Positions 1 through 5,928 of a stretch of DNA of 11,597 bases are shown here, in pieces. Position 1 is the first letter of the stretch; each line of letters opens with the position of its first letter. The notes beneath the pieces are model-generated. The model did no database searches, was not told where the DNA came from, and worked only from the letters and a program-made list of their open reading frames with translations. Source of the stretch: Desulfobacteraceae bacterium. GTDB taxonomy: Bacteria; Desulfobacterota; Desulfobacteria; Desulfobacterales; SURF-15. The stretch is taken from positions 1-11,597 of the forward strand of contig QZKK01000201.1 in the NCBI GenBank assembly GCA_003599475.1, read 5' to 3'. The position numbers and the translations under genes were made by a program.

Positions 1-221
1 CCCAAAAAATTGCCGCCGTAAAAAGCGACTTGGCTGTATGTTCGATGCGGCCCCTTGAACCGCAGGAATCTTTCGATTTCAGAGGCCATTTCCTGAAAGG
101 AGGGGACGGGCGTTTGCCTTCCGGTAATCGCGTTTTGATTGCAAAAGGCGCACCGATGCGGGCAACCTGCATGAGGCAGGAAAACAGGGATAATAAAGGG
201 CCTGGGGGCTCTTGCGCTCAC
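1..221 (-). CDS. Elp3-like radical SAM protein, N-terminal part (cut by window edge)
   Basis: The first 73 codons of a gene that runs off the left edge. The translation begins SARAPRPFIIPVFLPHAG and carries the radical SAM cysteine motif CPHRCAFC (C-x3-C-x2-C), which binds a [4Fe-4S] cluster and S-adenosylmethionine. It is followed by AFYGGNF, matching the 'GGxF' SAM-binding stretch after the second strand of the barrel. The short lead before the cysteines and the FLPHAGCPHRC context resemble the Elp3/coproporphyrinogen-oxidase-like radical SAM proteins of deltaproteobacteria; the substrate is unknown. The start is GTG and shares four bases (GTGA) with the rnc stop codon, so translational coupling to RNase III is likely. 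The absence of an ATG and the truncation make it easy to miss. Family assignment is good; exact function cannot be given. Confidence 0.85.
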   Translation of the reverse strand, partial: MSARAPRPFIIPVFLPHAGCPHRCAFCNQNAITGRQTPVPSFQEMASEIERFLRFKGPHRTYSQVAFYGGNFL

Positions 222-955
222 GGTTTCTCGATGAAGAGATCGAGCGCCTTTTCTGCAGCGGATTGTTCGGCGGCCTTTTTGCTCTTCCCTTCTCCTTCCG
301 TCTCCAACTCCCCAACGCTTAACCGGACCCGAAAGGTCTTGTCGTGATCGGGGCCCTCCTCGCTGACGATCGTATAGGTCGGAAGCTGCAATTGCGCGGT
401 CTGGACCATCTCCTGCAACCGGCTCTTGTAATCGGAGATCGGGACGTTTTCTCCGTTTCCCCGCAGGCGATTGGTGAAGCGGCTTTTGACGATCGCGAAG
501 GCAGCATCGAATCCCCCATCCAAATAGACGGCCGCGACAAGCGCCTCCAGCGCGTCTGCCAGAATCGAGGGTTTGTTTTGCCCCTCGCTTTGAACCTCCC
601 CCCTGCCGAGTCTGAGGTAGTCACCCAGCCGGATCTCGCGCGCGACGGCCGCCAGTTGAGCTTCGTTGACCAGAAAAGCCCGCATCCGCGAGAGCTCCCC
701 CTCGTTTACTTCCGGGAAATGGCTCATCAGAAGATGTCCGATGATCAGGTTGACCACGGCGTCACCGAGAAATTCCAGGCGTTCATTGTCGCGCAGGCCG
801 GATCCGTTCTGTTCGTTGACAAATGAGCTGTGTTGCAGAGACTCTTCCAGGATGCTTCTGTCTTTGAAAGTGTACCGGATCGCTTTTTCCAACTCGAAGA
901 GAGGATCGAGCCCTCCGGTTGCATCGATCTCCGGATTATCTTGCTGAATCGACAT
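218..955 (-). CDS. rnc: Ribonuclease III
   Basis: A 245-residue double-strand-specific endoribonuclease that processes rRNA precursors and structured mRNAs in the cytoplasm, as a homodimer. The catalytic domain (about residues 20-165) holds the signature NERLEFLGD at 57-65. The metal and catalytic residues E58, E61, D65, D134 and E137 are in place, matching E38/E41/D45/D114/E117 of the E. coli enzyme. A double-stranded-RNA binding domain follows (about 173-243), with DYKSRLQEMVQ at its start and GKSKKAAEQSAAEKAL in its last helix. It is slightly longer than the E. coli protein (226) because of an N-terminal extension of about 19 residues. The start is ATG with an AAGG about 9 bases upstream. 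It lies 36 bases after the PHP gene and overlaps the next gene by four bases, so it is probably part of a dksA-PHP-rnc-radical SAM operon. Confidence 0.97.
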   Translation of the reverse strand: MSIQQDNPEIDATGGLDPLFELEKAIRYTFKDRSILEESLQHSSFVNEQNGSGLRDNERLEFLGDAVVNLIIGHLLMSHFPEVNEGELSRMRAFLVNEAQLAAVAREIRLGDYLRLGRGEVQSEGQNKPSILADALEALVAAVYLDGGFDAAFAIVKSRFTNRLRGNGENVPISDYKSRLQEMVQTAQLQLPTYTIVSEEGPDHDKTFRVRLSVGELETEGEGKSKKAAEQSAAEKALDLFIEKP

Positions 956-991
956 CGGGCAGCACCCTTGCTTTTCCCTCTCCGGAGCGGC

Positions 992-1897
992 TCACCCGGT
1001 CAGGGCTGCGGCACGGACGGAGTGCTGGAAACGGTTCATGATGGCTTCATAGACCTGGTAGGGAACACGGAAAGAGCCTTTTCCGGATCCCATCTCAATC
1101 TCCGGGTTGATCGCGCCATGGAAATCCGTGCCGCCGGTAACCAGAAGATCATGACGTTCGGCCATATCGATCAAAGCTTTGGTCTGTTCCGGCGAATGCT
1201 CGGGATAATAGGCCTCCAATCCTGCAAGACCCAAGTCCTTCATGGAGGAAACCAGTGCTTGGAAAGTGTCCCAGCCATCGACTTTTAGAAGTGAAGGATG
1301 CGCCAGAACCGCAAATCCGCCGGCCTGGCGTATCGTTTCAATGGTGGATGAACAGCTCATGCGGTATTTTTCAACGTATGCGGGGCGCCCTTTGCCGATG
1401 AACCGATCGAAGGCATCGTCGATGGATCGTGCATACCCTTTCCGGAGCATCAGCTGGGCGATATGGGGCCGTCCGATCTGAGCATGAGGGAATTCCGCCT
1501 GAAGTTGCTCATCGGAGATAGTCATCCCTAGGTCATTGAGGCGCTTGATGATCTGTGGATTACGCGCTTTCCTGGCCTGCCGCTGCGTTTCGAGTGCAGT
1601 ATTGAGTCCCGGGTGGTCCAGCCGGATGGCGTAGCCGAGGATATGAAAGCTTCCGGATACGCGAAAACCCGGAGGCGGCGATGCACTGATTTCGACTCCG
1701 GTGAGAAACCCCATCGAGGAAGAACTTCCAATCAGCAGCGCGGCCCGCGACCCCTCCAGAGAATCGTGATCCGTGATGCCGATGGCTTTGAGCCCCAGCC
1801 GTTCGGCCTTTTGCAGGATCTGGACAGGAGAAAGCGAGCCGTCTGATGCAGTGGAGTGAATATGAAGATCGATTCCCGCCGTCTGATTAAATGCCAA
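992..1897 (-). CDS. PHP-domain phosphoesterase (YciV/TrpH-type family)
   Basis: A 301-residue PHP-superfamily protein. Visible metal-binding motifs are DLHIHS (10-15), D19, ITDHDS (41-46), E69, GRPH (142-145), AHP (199-201) and GGTDFHG (255-261), in the usual order. The family COG0613 includes E. coli YciV/Rnm, a 5'-3' exonuclease on short RNAs and 3',5'-bisphosphate nucleotides; a similar small-RNA or nucleotide role is inferred, not shown. The start is TTG, chosen because GGAG lies exactly 7 bases upstream (1905-1908) and the first metal motif begins at residue 10, as is normal. It overlaps the end of dksA by 11 bases, pointing to coupled translation, and precedes rnc by 36 bases. No other enzyme domain is fused to it. 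Confidence 0.93.
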   Translation of the reverse strand: MAFNQTAGIDLHIHSTASDGSLSPVQILQKAERLGLKAIGITDHDSLEGSRAALLIGSSSSMGFLTGVEISASPPPGFRVSGSFHILGYAIRLDHPGLNTALETQRQARKARNPQIIKRLNDLGMTISDEQLQAEFPHAQIGRPHIAQLMLRKGYARSIDDAFDRFIGKGRPAYVEKYRMSCSSTIETIRQAGGFAVLAHPSLLKVDGWDTFQALVSSMKDLGLAGLEAYYPEHSPEQTKALIDMAERHDLLVTGGTDFHGAINPEIEMGSGKGSFRVPYQVYEAIMNRFQHSVRAAALTG

Positions 1898-2249
1898 GTG
1901 ACTTCTCCAATGCTTCCCCTTTCGTTTTACAATCGATGCACTGGGTGGTCACCGGCCGCGCTTGGAGTCGTTTTATGGAAATGCTTTCACCGCACGTTTC
2001 ACAGATGCCAAATGTTCCGTTTTCGATCCGTTCAAGCGCTTTTTTAATTTTCTTGATCAACTTGTTTTCTCTGTCCCGGATGCGGAGCATGAAATTCCTG
2101 TCCGATTCGAGAGATGCGCGGTCTGTCGGATCCGGGAAATTATCATTGGGCTCCGTCATGTCTGATACCGTATCATCTGCTTGGCTCAAAAGCTCTTCAA
2201 GCTGTCTGTCCAACAAGTCTTTGAAATAATCGATGTCTTTTTTCTTCAT
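1887..2249 (-). CDS. dksA: DksA/TraR-family zinc-finger RNA polymerase regulator
   Basis: A 120-residue regulator that enters the RNA polymerase secondary channel and, with ppGpp, tunes rRNA and amino-acid promoters. An N-terminal coiled-coil part (about 1-75) carries the acidic tip FPDPTDRAS with D40 and D43, equivalent to the two tip aspartates of E. coli DksA. The segment GTFGICETCG leads into a four-cysteine zinc finger (C83, C86, C104, C107), followed by TQCIDCK. It is about 30 residues shorter than E. coli DksA at the N-terminus, as is common in deltaproteobacterial forms. The ATG start has GAGGA with 7-base spacing. It is the first gene after a 222-base gap, so a promoter is expected there, and its last 11 bases overlap the PHP gene. 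A TraR-like paralogue is a less likely reading, since TraR is about half this length. Confidence 0.94.
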   Translation of the reverse strand: MKKKDIDYFKDLLDRQLEELLSQADDTVSDMTEPNDNFPDPTDRASLESDRNFMLRIRDRENKLIKKIKKALERIENGTFGICETCGESISIKRLQARPVTTQCIDCKTKGEALEKSLGI

Positions 2250-2299
2250 ATCTCATTCCTCGATGATCAAATTGCACAGATTACCAGGCGGTAAAGTGA

Positions 2300-2324
2300 T
2301 CCGGCATTTTGAATATATGCCGGA
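2300..2324 (-). promoter_or_regulatory. Hairpin in the dksA leader
   Basis: Perfect inverted repeat tccggcat (2300-2307) and atgccgga (2317-2324) with a 9-base loop. It would lie in the 5' leader of dksA, about 50 bases before the start codon and downstream of the candidate promoter. No T-run follows the stem on the minus strand (a T-run precedes it), so it is not an ordinary terminator. It could be a protein-binding palindrome or an RNA stem; the function is unknown. Confidence 0.4.
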
Positions 2325-2345
2325 AAAAGACGTCCCCGGGAAATT

Positions 2346-2379
2346 TTTATAAATAACACATCCGATCCGAACTTGTAAA
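2346..2379 (-). promoter_or_regulatory. Candidate promoter upstream of dksA
   Basis: On the minus strand a TTTACA (2374-2379) is followed after 18 bases by TATTTA (2350-2355), with an overlapping TATAAA at 2346-2351. The patch is clearly more AT-rich than its surroundings and is the only such patch between the gene ending at 2472 and dksA. The -35 is one mismatch from TTGACA; the -10 is poor. Treat as a candidate only. Confidence 0.35.
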
Positions 2380-2471
2380 CGATTTTTCGGTTTTACGCCT
2401 GCGGTTTCAATTCCGAGCCGATCTTACGAAGCGGTTCCTTCCGGGGGCGGCGAACGGACGCGGCAAGCTCT

Positions 2472-2825
2472 TCAATCGTTCTCTAAACCATTTTCTCTTT
2501 GCAGCAATTCTCGATACCACAGGGAAAATTCATACATCCCGAGAAATTTCTCGTCACCGTGGATGATTCCCAAACAGATTTCCAATACCCCCCTCGCATA
2601 CTCTTTGCTGTATTCATTCCGCTCTCGGGACTGCAGGAATTCTCTTACGAGCATCTGAGTCGTTCGACGCGTCCGATCGGTTCGGATGTCGATTGGATCT
2701 TTCGGTTCTTGAAACGGATCCCAGGCCTCGTACCCTTTTTTCAGAATCTGCGCCTGCCTCCGGGGAGACATGGCTTCAAAAATCGCCCGTTTCCGCTGCT
2801 CTTCCTCTGGGGTTCGATTCGGCAT
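2472..2825 (-). CDS. Conserved-looking small protein of unknown function
   Basis: About 117 residues beginning MPNRTPEEEQRK; I do not recognise a characterised family, though the sequence resembles hypothetical proteins I associate with deltaproteobacteria. It is highly charged and predicted mostly helical. It has an arginine/lysine-rich front (SPRRQAQILKKGYEAWDPFQ), a basic segment DIRTDRTRRTTQMLVREFLQ and a hydrophobic C-terminal half (GVLEICLGIIHGDEKFLGMYE). No signal peptide, membrane span or cysteine cluster is visible. The reading frame is open to an upstream ATG at 2864, inside the preceding gene. I prefer the ATG at 2825 because AAGGGA sits 7 bases before it and it begins one base after the previous stop codon, implying translational coupling with the YkgJ-like gene. 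The basic character hints at nucleic-acid contact, but this is speculation. Confidence 0.8.
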   Translation of the reverse strand: MPNRTPEEEQRKRAIFEAMSPRRQAQILKKGYEAWDPFQEPKDPIDIRTDRTRRTTQMLVREFLQSRERNEYSKEYARGVLEICLGIIHGDEKFLGMYEFSLWYRELLQRENGLEND

Positions 2826-2826
2826 C

Positions 2827-3495
2827 TCAAGTTCCCTTCTCTTTTTCGTTTTCCCCGGAAGCAAGAAGCTCCTCTTCGAAATCCGTCAGCATCGCCGTCG
2901 AAACCGGAACGAGCATCTCGGCCATGCTTGCCCGCGAAGACCCGAGAGCATAAACGACCTCTAATGAAATTTCATAGAGCCTGCGGTGAAAAATTTCCAA
3001 CTGAACCGTCGGGTAGCGAACCCCCTGTTTAAACCTTGAAAACCCGCAGGTTTGCCCTGTTCCGTCGATCGCTGTCGGAATCCCGTAGAGGCGGCAGGTA
3101 ATGGGCCGATATTCATACAGTTCGCACCGGCTTTCGTTGTTCAGCAGGGGGCAACGGATCCGCTCGGTGCTCATTGCGCTCAATAGCTCATTCTTTCGAT
3201 CCACCGCCGGGGCCTTCAAGATCGTTCTTTTGATCCGATAGATCCGCCGATCCGTACAGGCGGCAGTTTCCACGAGAGCTTCCCGCTTCTTCACCTCGAC
3301 TGCACGATGGAGGCGATGGTGCAGGGAGAGGGCTTCAATCAAAGGAACTTCAAACATGGCATGGCAACAGTCGCAGCACCCCGGTTTGCATGTCACACAT
3401 TCGCCGAAGTCCGCCGAAACACGCCTAAAGGTCTGATCGGCAACTTCCACCAAAGATTCATACTTGTGAAAAAAACAACTCAGATCCGTCTGCAT
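2827..3495 (-). CDS. YkgJ-family cysteine-cluster protein
   Basis: A 222-residue protein of the CxxCxxCC (YkgJ, PF03692-type) family, thought to bind zinc or an iron-sulfur cluster; its reaction is unknown. The first cysteine group is C33, C36, C40, C41, C43 and C44 (CVTCKPGCCDCC). The second is C115, C124, C134 and C150, within RCPLLNNESRCELYEYRPITCRLYG, where the 'C..Y..RP..CR.YG' pattern is diagnostic for the family. The C-terminal third is helical and less conserved. The ATG start has AGGAG with a spacing of about 9 bases (3505-3511). Three tandem 10-base repeats abut this ribosome binding site, and parS lies just upstream, so the gene sits directly behind a chromosome-segregation site. 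It is followed after one base by a small gene of unknown function. Confidence 0.9.
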   Translation of the reverse strand: MQTDLSCFFHKYESLVEVADQTFRRVSADFGECVTCKPGCCDCCHAMFEVPLIEALSLHHRLHRAVEVKKREALVETAACTDRRIYRIKRTILKAPAVDRKNELLSAMSTERIRCPLLNNESRCELYEYRPITCRLYGIPTAIDGTGQTCGFSRFKQGVRYPTVQLEIFHRRLYEISLEVVYALGSSRASMAEMLVPVSTAMLTDFEEELLASGENEKEKGT

Positions 3496-3510
3496 GATTT
3501 ACCGCTCCTC

Positions 3511-3540
3511 TTGATCAACTTTGATCAACTTTGATCAACA
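3511..3540. repeat. Three tandem 10-base units TTGATCAACt
   Basis: Units at 3511-3520, 3521-3530 and 3531-3540; the first two are identical and the third differs in its last base. Each contains the 8-base palindrome TTGATCAA, so three palindromes repeat at about one helical turn, on the same face of DNA. The block touches the ribosome binding site of the YkgJ-like gene and ends 13 bases from the parS-containing palindrome. It could be a set of operator half-turns for a regulator or an iteron-like site; each unit also carries GATC, a possible Dam site. Confidence 0.8.
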
Positions 3541-3552
3541 CGGAATTTCACC

Positions 3553-3576
3553 CGATTGTTTCACGTGAAACAATCG
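3553..3576. other. parS: parS chromosome-partitioning (centromere) site
   Basis: The 16-base core TGTTTCACGTGAAACA at 3557-3572 is an exact match to the known bacterial parS consensus bound by ParB. The symmetry extends four further bases on each side, giving a perfect 24-base palindrome. It lies 8 bases beyond the mnmE stop codon, outside coding sequence. ParB nucleates here and spreads, and with ParA and SMC directs segregation of the origin region. The location beside the rpmH-rnpA-yidC-jag-mnmE cluster, usually close to the origin, agrees with this role. A perfect 16-base match is very unlikely by chance in a window this size. Confidence 0.93.
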
Positions 3577-3584
3577 CAATCGCG

Positions 3585-5018
3585 TTATTTCCCGATGCAG
3601 AAATGCCGGAAGATCTCGTCGAGAATCGATTCCTGGACCGTGTCGCCGGTGATCTCTCCGAGAGCATCGAGCGCCTCCCGCAGGTCGATTGCGGCAAGAT
3701 CGATCGGAAGCCTCTCCCGAAGTGCTCGAAAAGCAGAGACGGCGTCATTCAGGCTCTTCTCGAGCAGAATCTTCTGCCTCAAATTGGGCGCCCATCGATC
3801 CTCGCTGTATTCCTGCTCGCAGCACCGGCCGGATGAAAAAGAGTCCACGAAAAGCCTCTCGAGGCGGTCGATTCCCTGATCCTTCAAAACCGATATCATG
3901 GCCGTAGGCAGGTGCCAGTTCTCCGGTAGAAAAAACTCCTTGCCGGCGGGCTGGAGATCGATTTTGTTGACGATCAGAAGGACCCGCTTTTTCTCGATGA
4001 GGCGATAGATTTCGAAATCTTCTTCTGTAACGTCGCATCCGGCTTCGATCAGGAAGAAGATCACATCCGAAAGGTGAATGCACTCCTTTGTTTTACGGAT
4101 GCCGATGCTTTCCACAGGGTCTTCGGAAGGGTGCAGACCTGCCGTATCGGAAATGATAAGAGGAATCCCTTCGATTTCGAGCTCCTCTTCGATGATATCC
4201 CTCGTGGTACCGGGAACCGGGGTTACGATCACCCGGTCTTTCCGAATCAGGCGATTGATCAGACTCGATTTACCCACATTGGGGCGGCCCACCACTGCCA
4301 CTCTTACCCCGTCCCGATAGAGCTGAGCCGAACTGTACCTCTGGAGTATGCCCGAAATCGGTTCGATTACTTTTTCCTGAAGCGAGGAAGAAAGACCGGC
4401 GATATCGGCCGTCGAAGCGTCATCCGCAAAATCGATATCCGCTTCGACCTCTGCGAGGATTCGAATGAGCCGTTTCCGAATCGACTGCACCGATTCCCCC
4501 AAATATCCTCGGGCCTGGGTGGAGGCGATTTCTAGAGCTTTCTTCGTTCGGGCGTTGATGATATCGACGATTCCCTCGGCTTGGGTCAAATCGATGCGAC
4601 CGTTTAAGAACGCTCTTTTGGTAAATTCACCGGGGGAAGCCAGCCGGGCCCCTCGTGAAACCAGAAGCTCCAGAATCTCGGATAGAACCACCCACCCCGA
4701 GTGCGCATTTATTTCTACGACATCCTCCCGCGTGTATGATCTCGGGGCTTTCATGACCGAAAGCAGCACTTCATCCAAAACGCGCCCGCCGTCGGGGTCG
4801 ACGATGTAGCCGTGGTAGAGTCGATGAGATTCGAACGGCGGCATCTCCTCACCCGGTCGGACCCCGGATTTCTTGAAGATGGAAGAGGCGATCGGAATGG
4901 CGTCCTTACCGGAAATTTTTATGATGCCGATCCCCCCCTTGCCCGGGGGGGTGGCAATGGCGGCAATCGTTTGAGGGATCATCATGTTGCCGATCGGGGG
5001 AAGTGGCTGCCCCGACAC
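3585..5018 (-). CDS. mnmE: tRNA modification GTPase MnmE
   Basis: About 477 residues. With MnmG (not in the window) it makes the 5-carboxymethylaminomethyl modification on wobble uridine of certain tRNAs. The N-terminal tetrahydrofolate domain begins near TIAAIATPPGKGGIG. The G domain has GRPNVGKSS (about 244-252), PGTTRD (269-274), DTAG (291-294) and NKID (351-354). The protein ends in the invariant FCIGK with the functional cysteine. Oddity: the usual E-x-x-CHGG loop reads EINAHSGW here. Start choice: GTG at 5018 has GGAG 7 bases upstream, overlapping the jag stop codon. ATG at 4985 or 4982 fits the usual family N-terminus better but has no ribosome binding site, and ATG at 5057 would overlap jag by 35 bases. 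It lies 4 bases after jag. A parS site follows immediately. Confidence 0.96.
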   Translation of the reverse strand: MSGQPLPPIGNMMIPQTIAAIATPPGKGGIGIIKISGKDAIPIASSIFKKSGVRPGEEMPPFESHRLYHGYIVDPDGGRVLDEVLLSVMKAPRSYTREDVVEINAHSGWVVLSEILELLVSRGARLASPGEFTKRAFLNGRIDLTQAEGIVDIINARTKKALEIASTQARGYLGESVQSIRKRLIRILAEVEADIDFADDASTADIAGLSSSLQEKVIEPISGILQRYSSAQLYRDGVRVAVVGRPNVGKSSLINRLIRKDRVIVTPVPGTTRDIIEEELEIEGIPLIISDTAGLHPSEDPVESIGIRKTKECIHLSDVIFFLIEAGCDVTEEDFEIYRLIEKKRVLLIVNKIDLQPAGKEFFLPENWHLPTAMISVLKDQGIDRLERLFVDSFSSGRCCEQEYSEDRWAPNLRQKILLEKSLNDAVSAFRALRERLPIDLAAIDLREALDALGEITGDTVQESILDEIFRHFCIGK

Positions 5019-5022
5019 TTCT

Positions 5023-5838
5023 TCACTCCGTCGATTCGCTCGGTTTGGATTCCTCATCGGGTCTTGGGCCTCGACCCTTTTTCCTTGGCAGAATCATCAG
5101 TTTTCGATAGAGCCCTTCTCCTACGCTTTGCGTCCGTACTCCGGCCTCATCCTTTAACGCCATATGAACGATTCTCCGGTCGCCCGAGCTCATTTGCCCG
5201 ATTGTCATCGGCTTACCGGTCCGGACCGCCTTCTGCGCCAGGCGAAGAGCGAGCTTCTCCAAATTGTCTCTCCGGTTTTGCAGGTAGCCCTCTACATCCA
5301 CCTGTACGCGATATTTTTCTTCGTTCTGTCGGAAGGCGATTTTTTCGACAAGGTACTGGATGGCCTCAAGCGTCTGTCCCCGCTTTCCGATGAGAACGGC
5401 AGGGTTTCCCCCGTGAATGTGAAACAGGATTCGCTCCGGATTTTTCTCGACTGTGACGCTGGCATCTTCTGTGATGGCTTCTACGATTCTGGTCAACGAT
5501 TCCCTGCATTTCCCGATGACTTCATCTTGATTTTCTTCGGTTTTTAAAGGAGTCTCCGATGAACTTTCAGCAAGCGGGGCCAGATTTTCATCTGCGGCCG
5601 TGGCCACGTTTTCGTCTGCGGCCGGCGCGTCACTTACTTCGATTGTTTGGGATACCCTCTTTGCGGAGTCACGAACACGAATCCGTGCCTTCTTGCTCCC
5701 CACCAGGCCGAAAATTCCGGTTGAGCCGTACGAGAGTACGTCATACTTTAGACTTTCTTTGCTTACACGAAGTTGCCGGCAGGCTTCATCTACTGCATGC
5801 TCAACGGATTTTCCTTCAAACTCATTATCTGGCTTCAT
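5023..5838 (-). CDS. jag: Jag/KhpB RNA-binding protein (SpoIIIJ-associated)
   Basis: A 271-residue protein with three parts. The Jag N-terminal domain (about 4-56) contains the typical GSTGIFGLVGSKKARIRV. A KH domain (about 135-185) has the GKRGQT loop at 151-156. An R3H domain (about 190-250) includes SSGDRRIVHMAL with the R-x3-H motif at 221-225. Jag proteins bind RNA and are almost always encoded beside yidC; they act in cell envelope and division control in the bacteria studied. A linker of about 75 residues between the first two domains is rich in Ala, Glu and Ser and has a short internal duplication (AADENVAT/AADENLAP, about 73-88). The ATG start has GGAGG 6 bases upstream. It lies 90 bases after yidC and 4 bases before the preferred mnmE start. 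Confidence 0.95.
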   Translation of the reverse strand: MKPDNEFEGKSVEHAVDEACRQLRVSKESLKYDVLSYGSTGIFGLVGSKKARIRVRDSAKRVSQTIEVSDAPAADENVATAADENLAPLAESSSETPLKTEENQDEVIGKCRESLTRIVEAITEDASVTVEKNPERILFHIHGGNPAVLIGKRGQTLEAIQYLVEKIAFRQNEEKYRVQVDVEGYLQNRRDNLEKLALRLAQKAVRTGKPMTIGQMSSGDRRIVHMALKDEAGVRTQSVGEGLYRKLMILPRKKGRGPRPDEESKPSESTE

Positions 5839-5928
5839 GTAAAACCTCCGTAAATGGCAAGCCCCGTTGCCCGCGGGATGGATCGATTGCCGCCTTCGGC
5901 AGGTCCGAACAACAGGGAATCGATGCGA

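Noticed and set aside
344..826. A 160-codon open frame on the plus strand.
   Set aside because: It lies wholly opposite rnc, whose protein is fully conserved; no ribosome binding or family similarity is seen. The same holds for other plus-strand frames such as 2499-3032 and 4074-4535.
1553..1562. TGTGGATTA, one mismatch from a DnaA box, inside the PHP gene.
   Set aside because: Single, imperfect and within coding sequence; no cluster of boxes or AT-rich unwinding element, so not an origin.
2331..2346. A sequence resembling a Noc-binding site (CCCGGGAAAT half).
   Set aside because: Only the right half and centre match the palindromic consensus; the left four bases match at one position, and Noc is a Firmicutes protein.
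3511..3540. Tandem units considered as a CRISPR-like or IS-related repeat.
   Set aside because: Units are 10 bases with no spacers, no cas genes and no transposase nearby.
3553..3576. The palindrome considered as a terminator for mnmE.
   Set aside because: The stem is not followed by a T-run on the minus strand and the sequence is an exact parS consensus, which explains it better.
5839..5928. Short stem TGCCG/CGGCA in the gap between yidC and jag.
   Set aside because: Only five base pairs with no T-run on the minus strand; not a convincing terminator or regulatory element.
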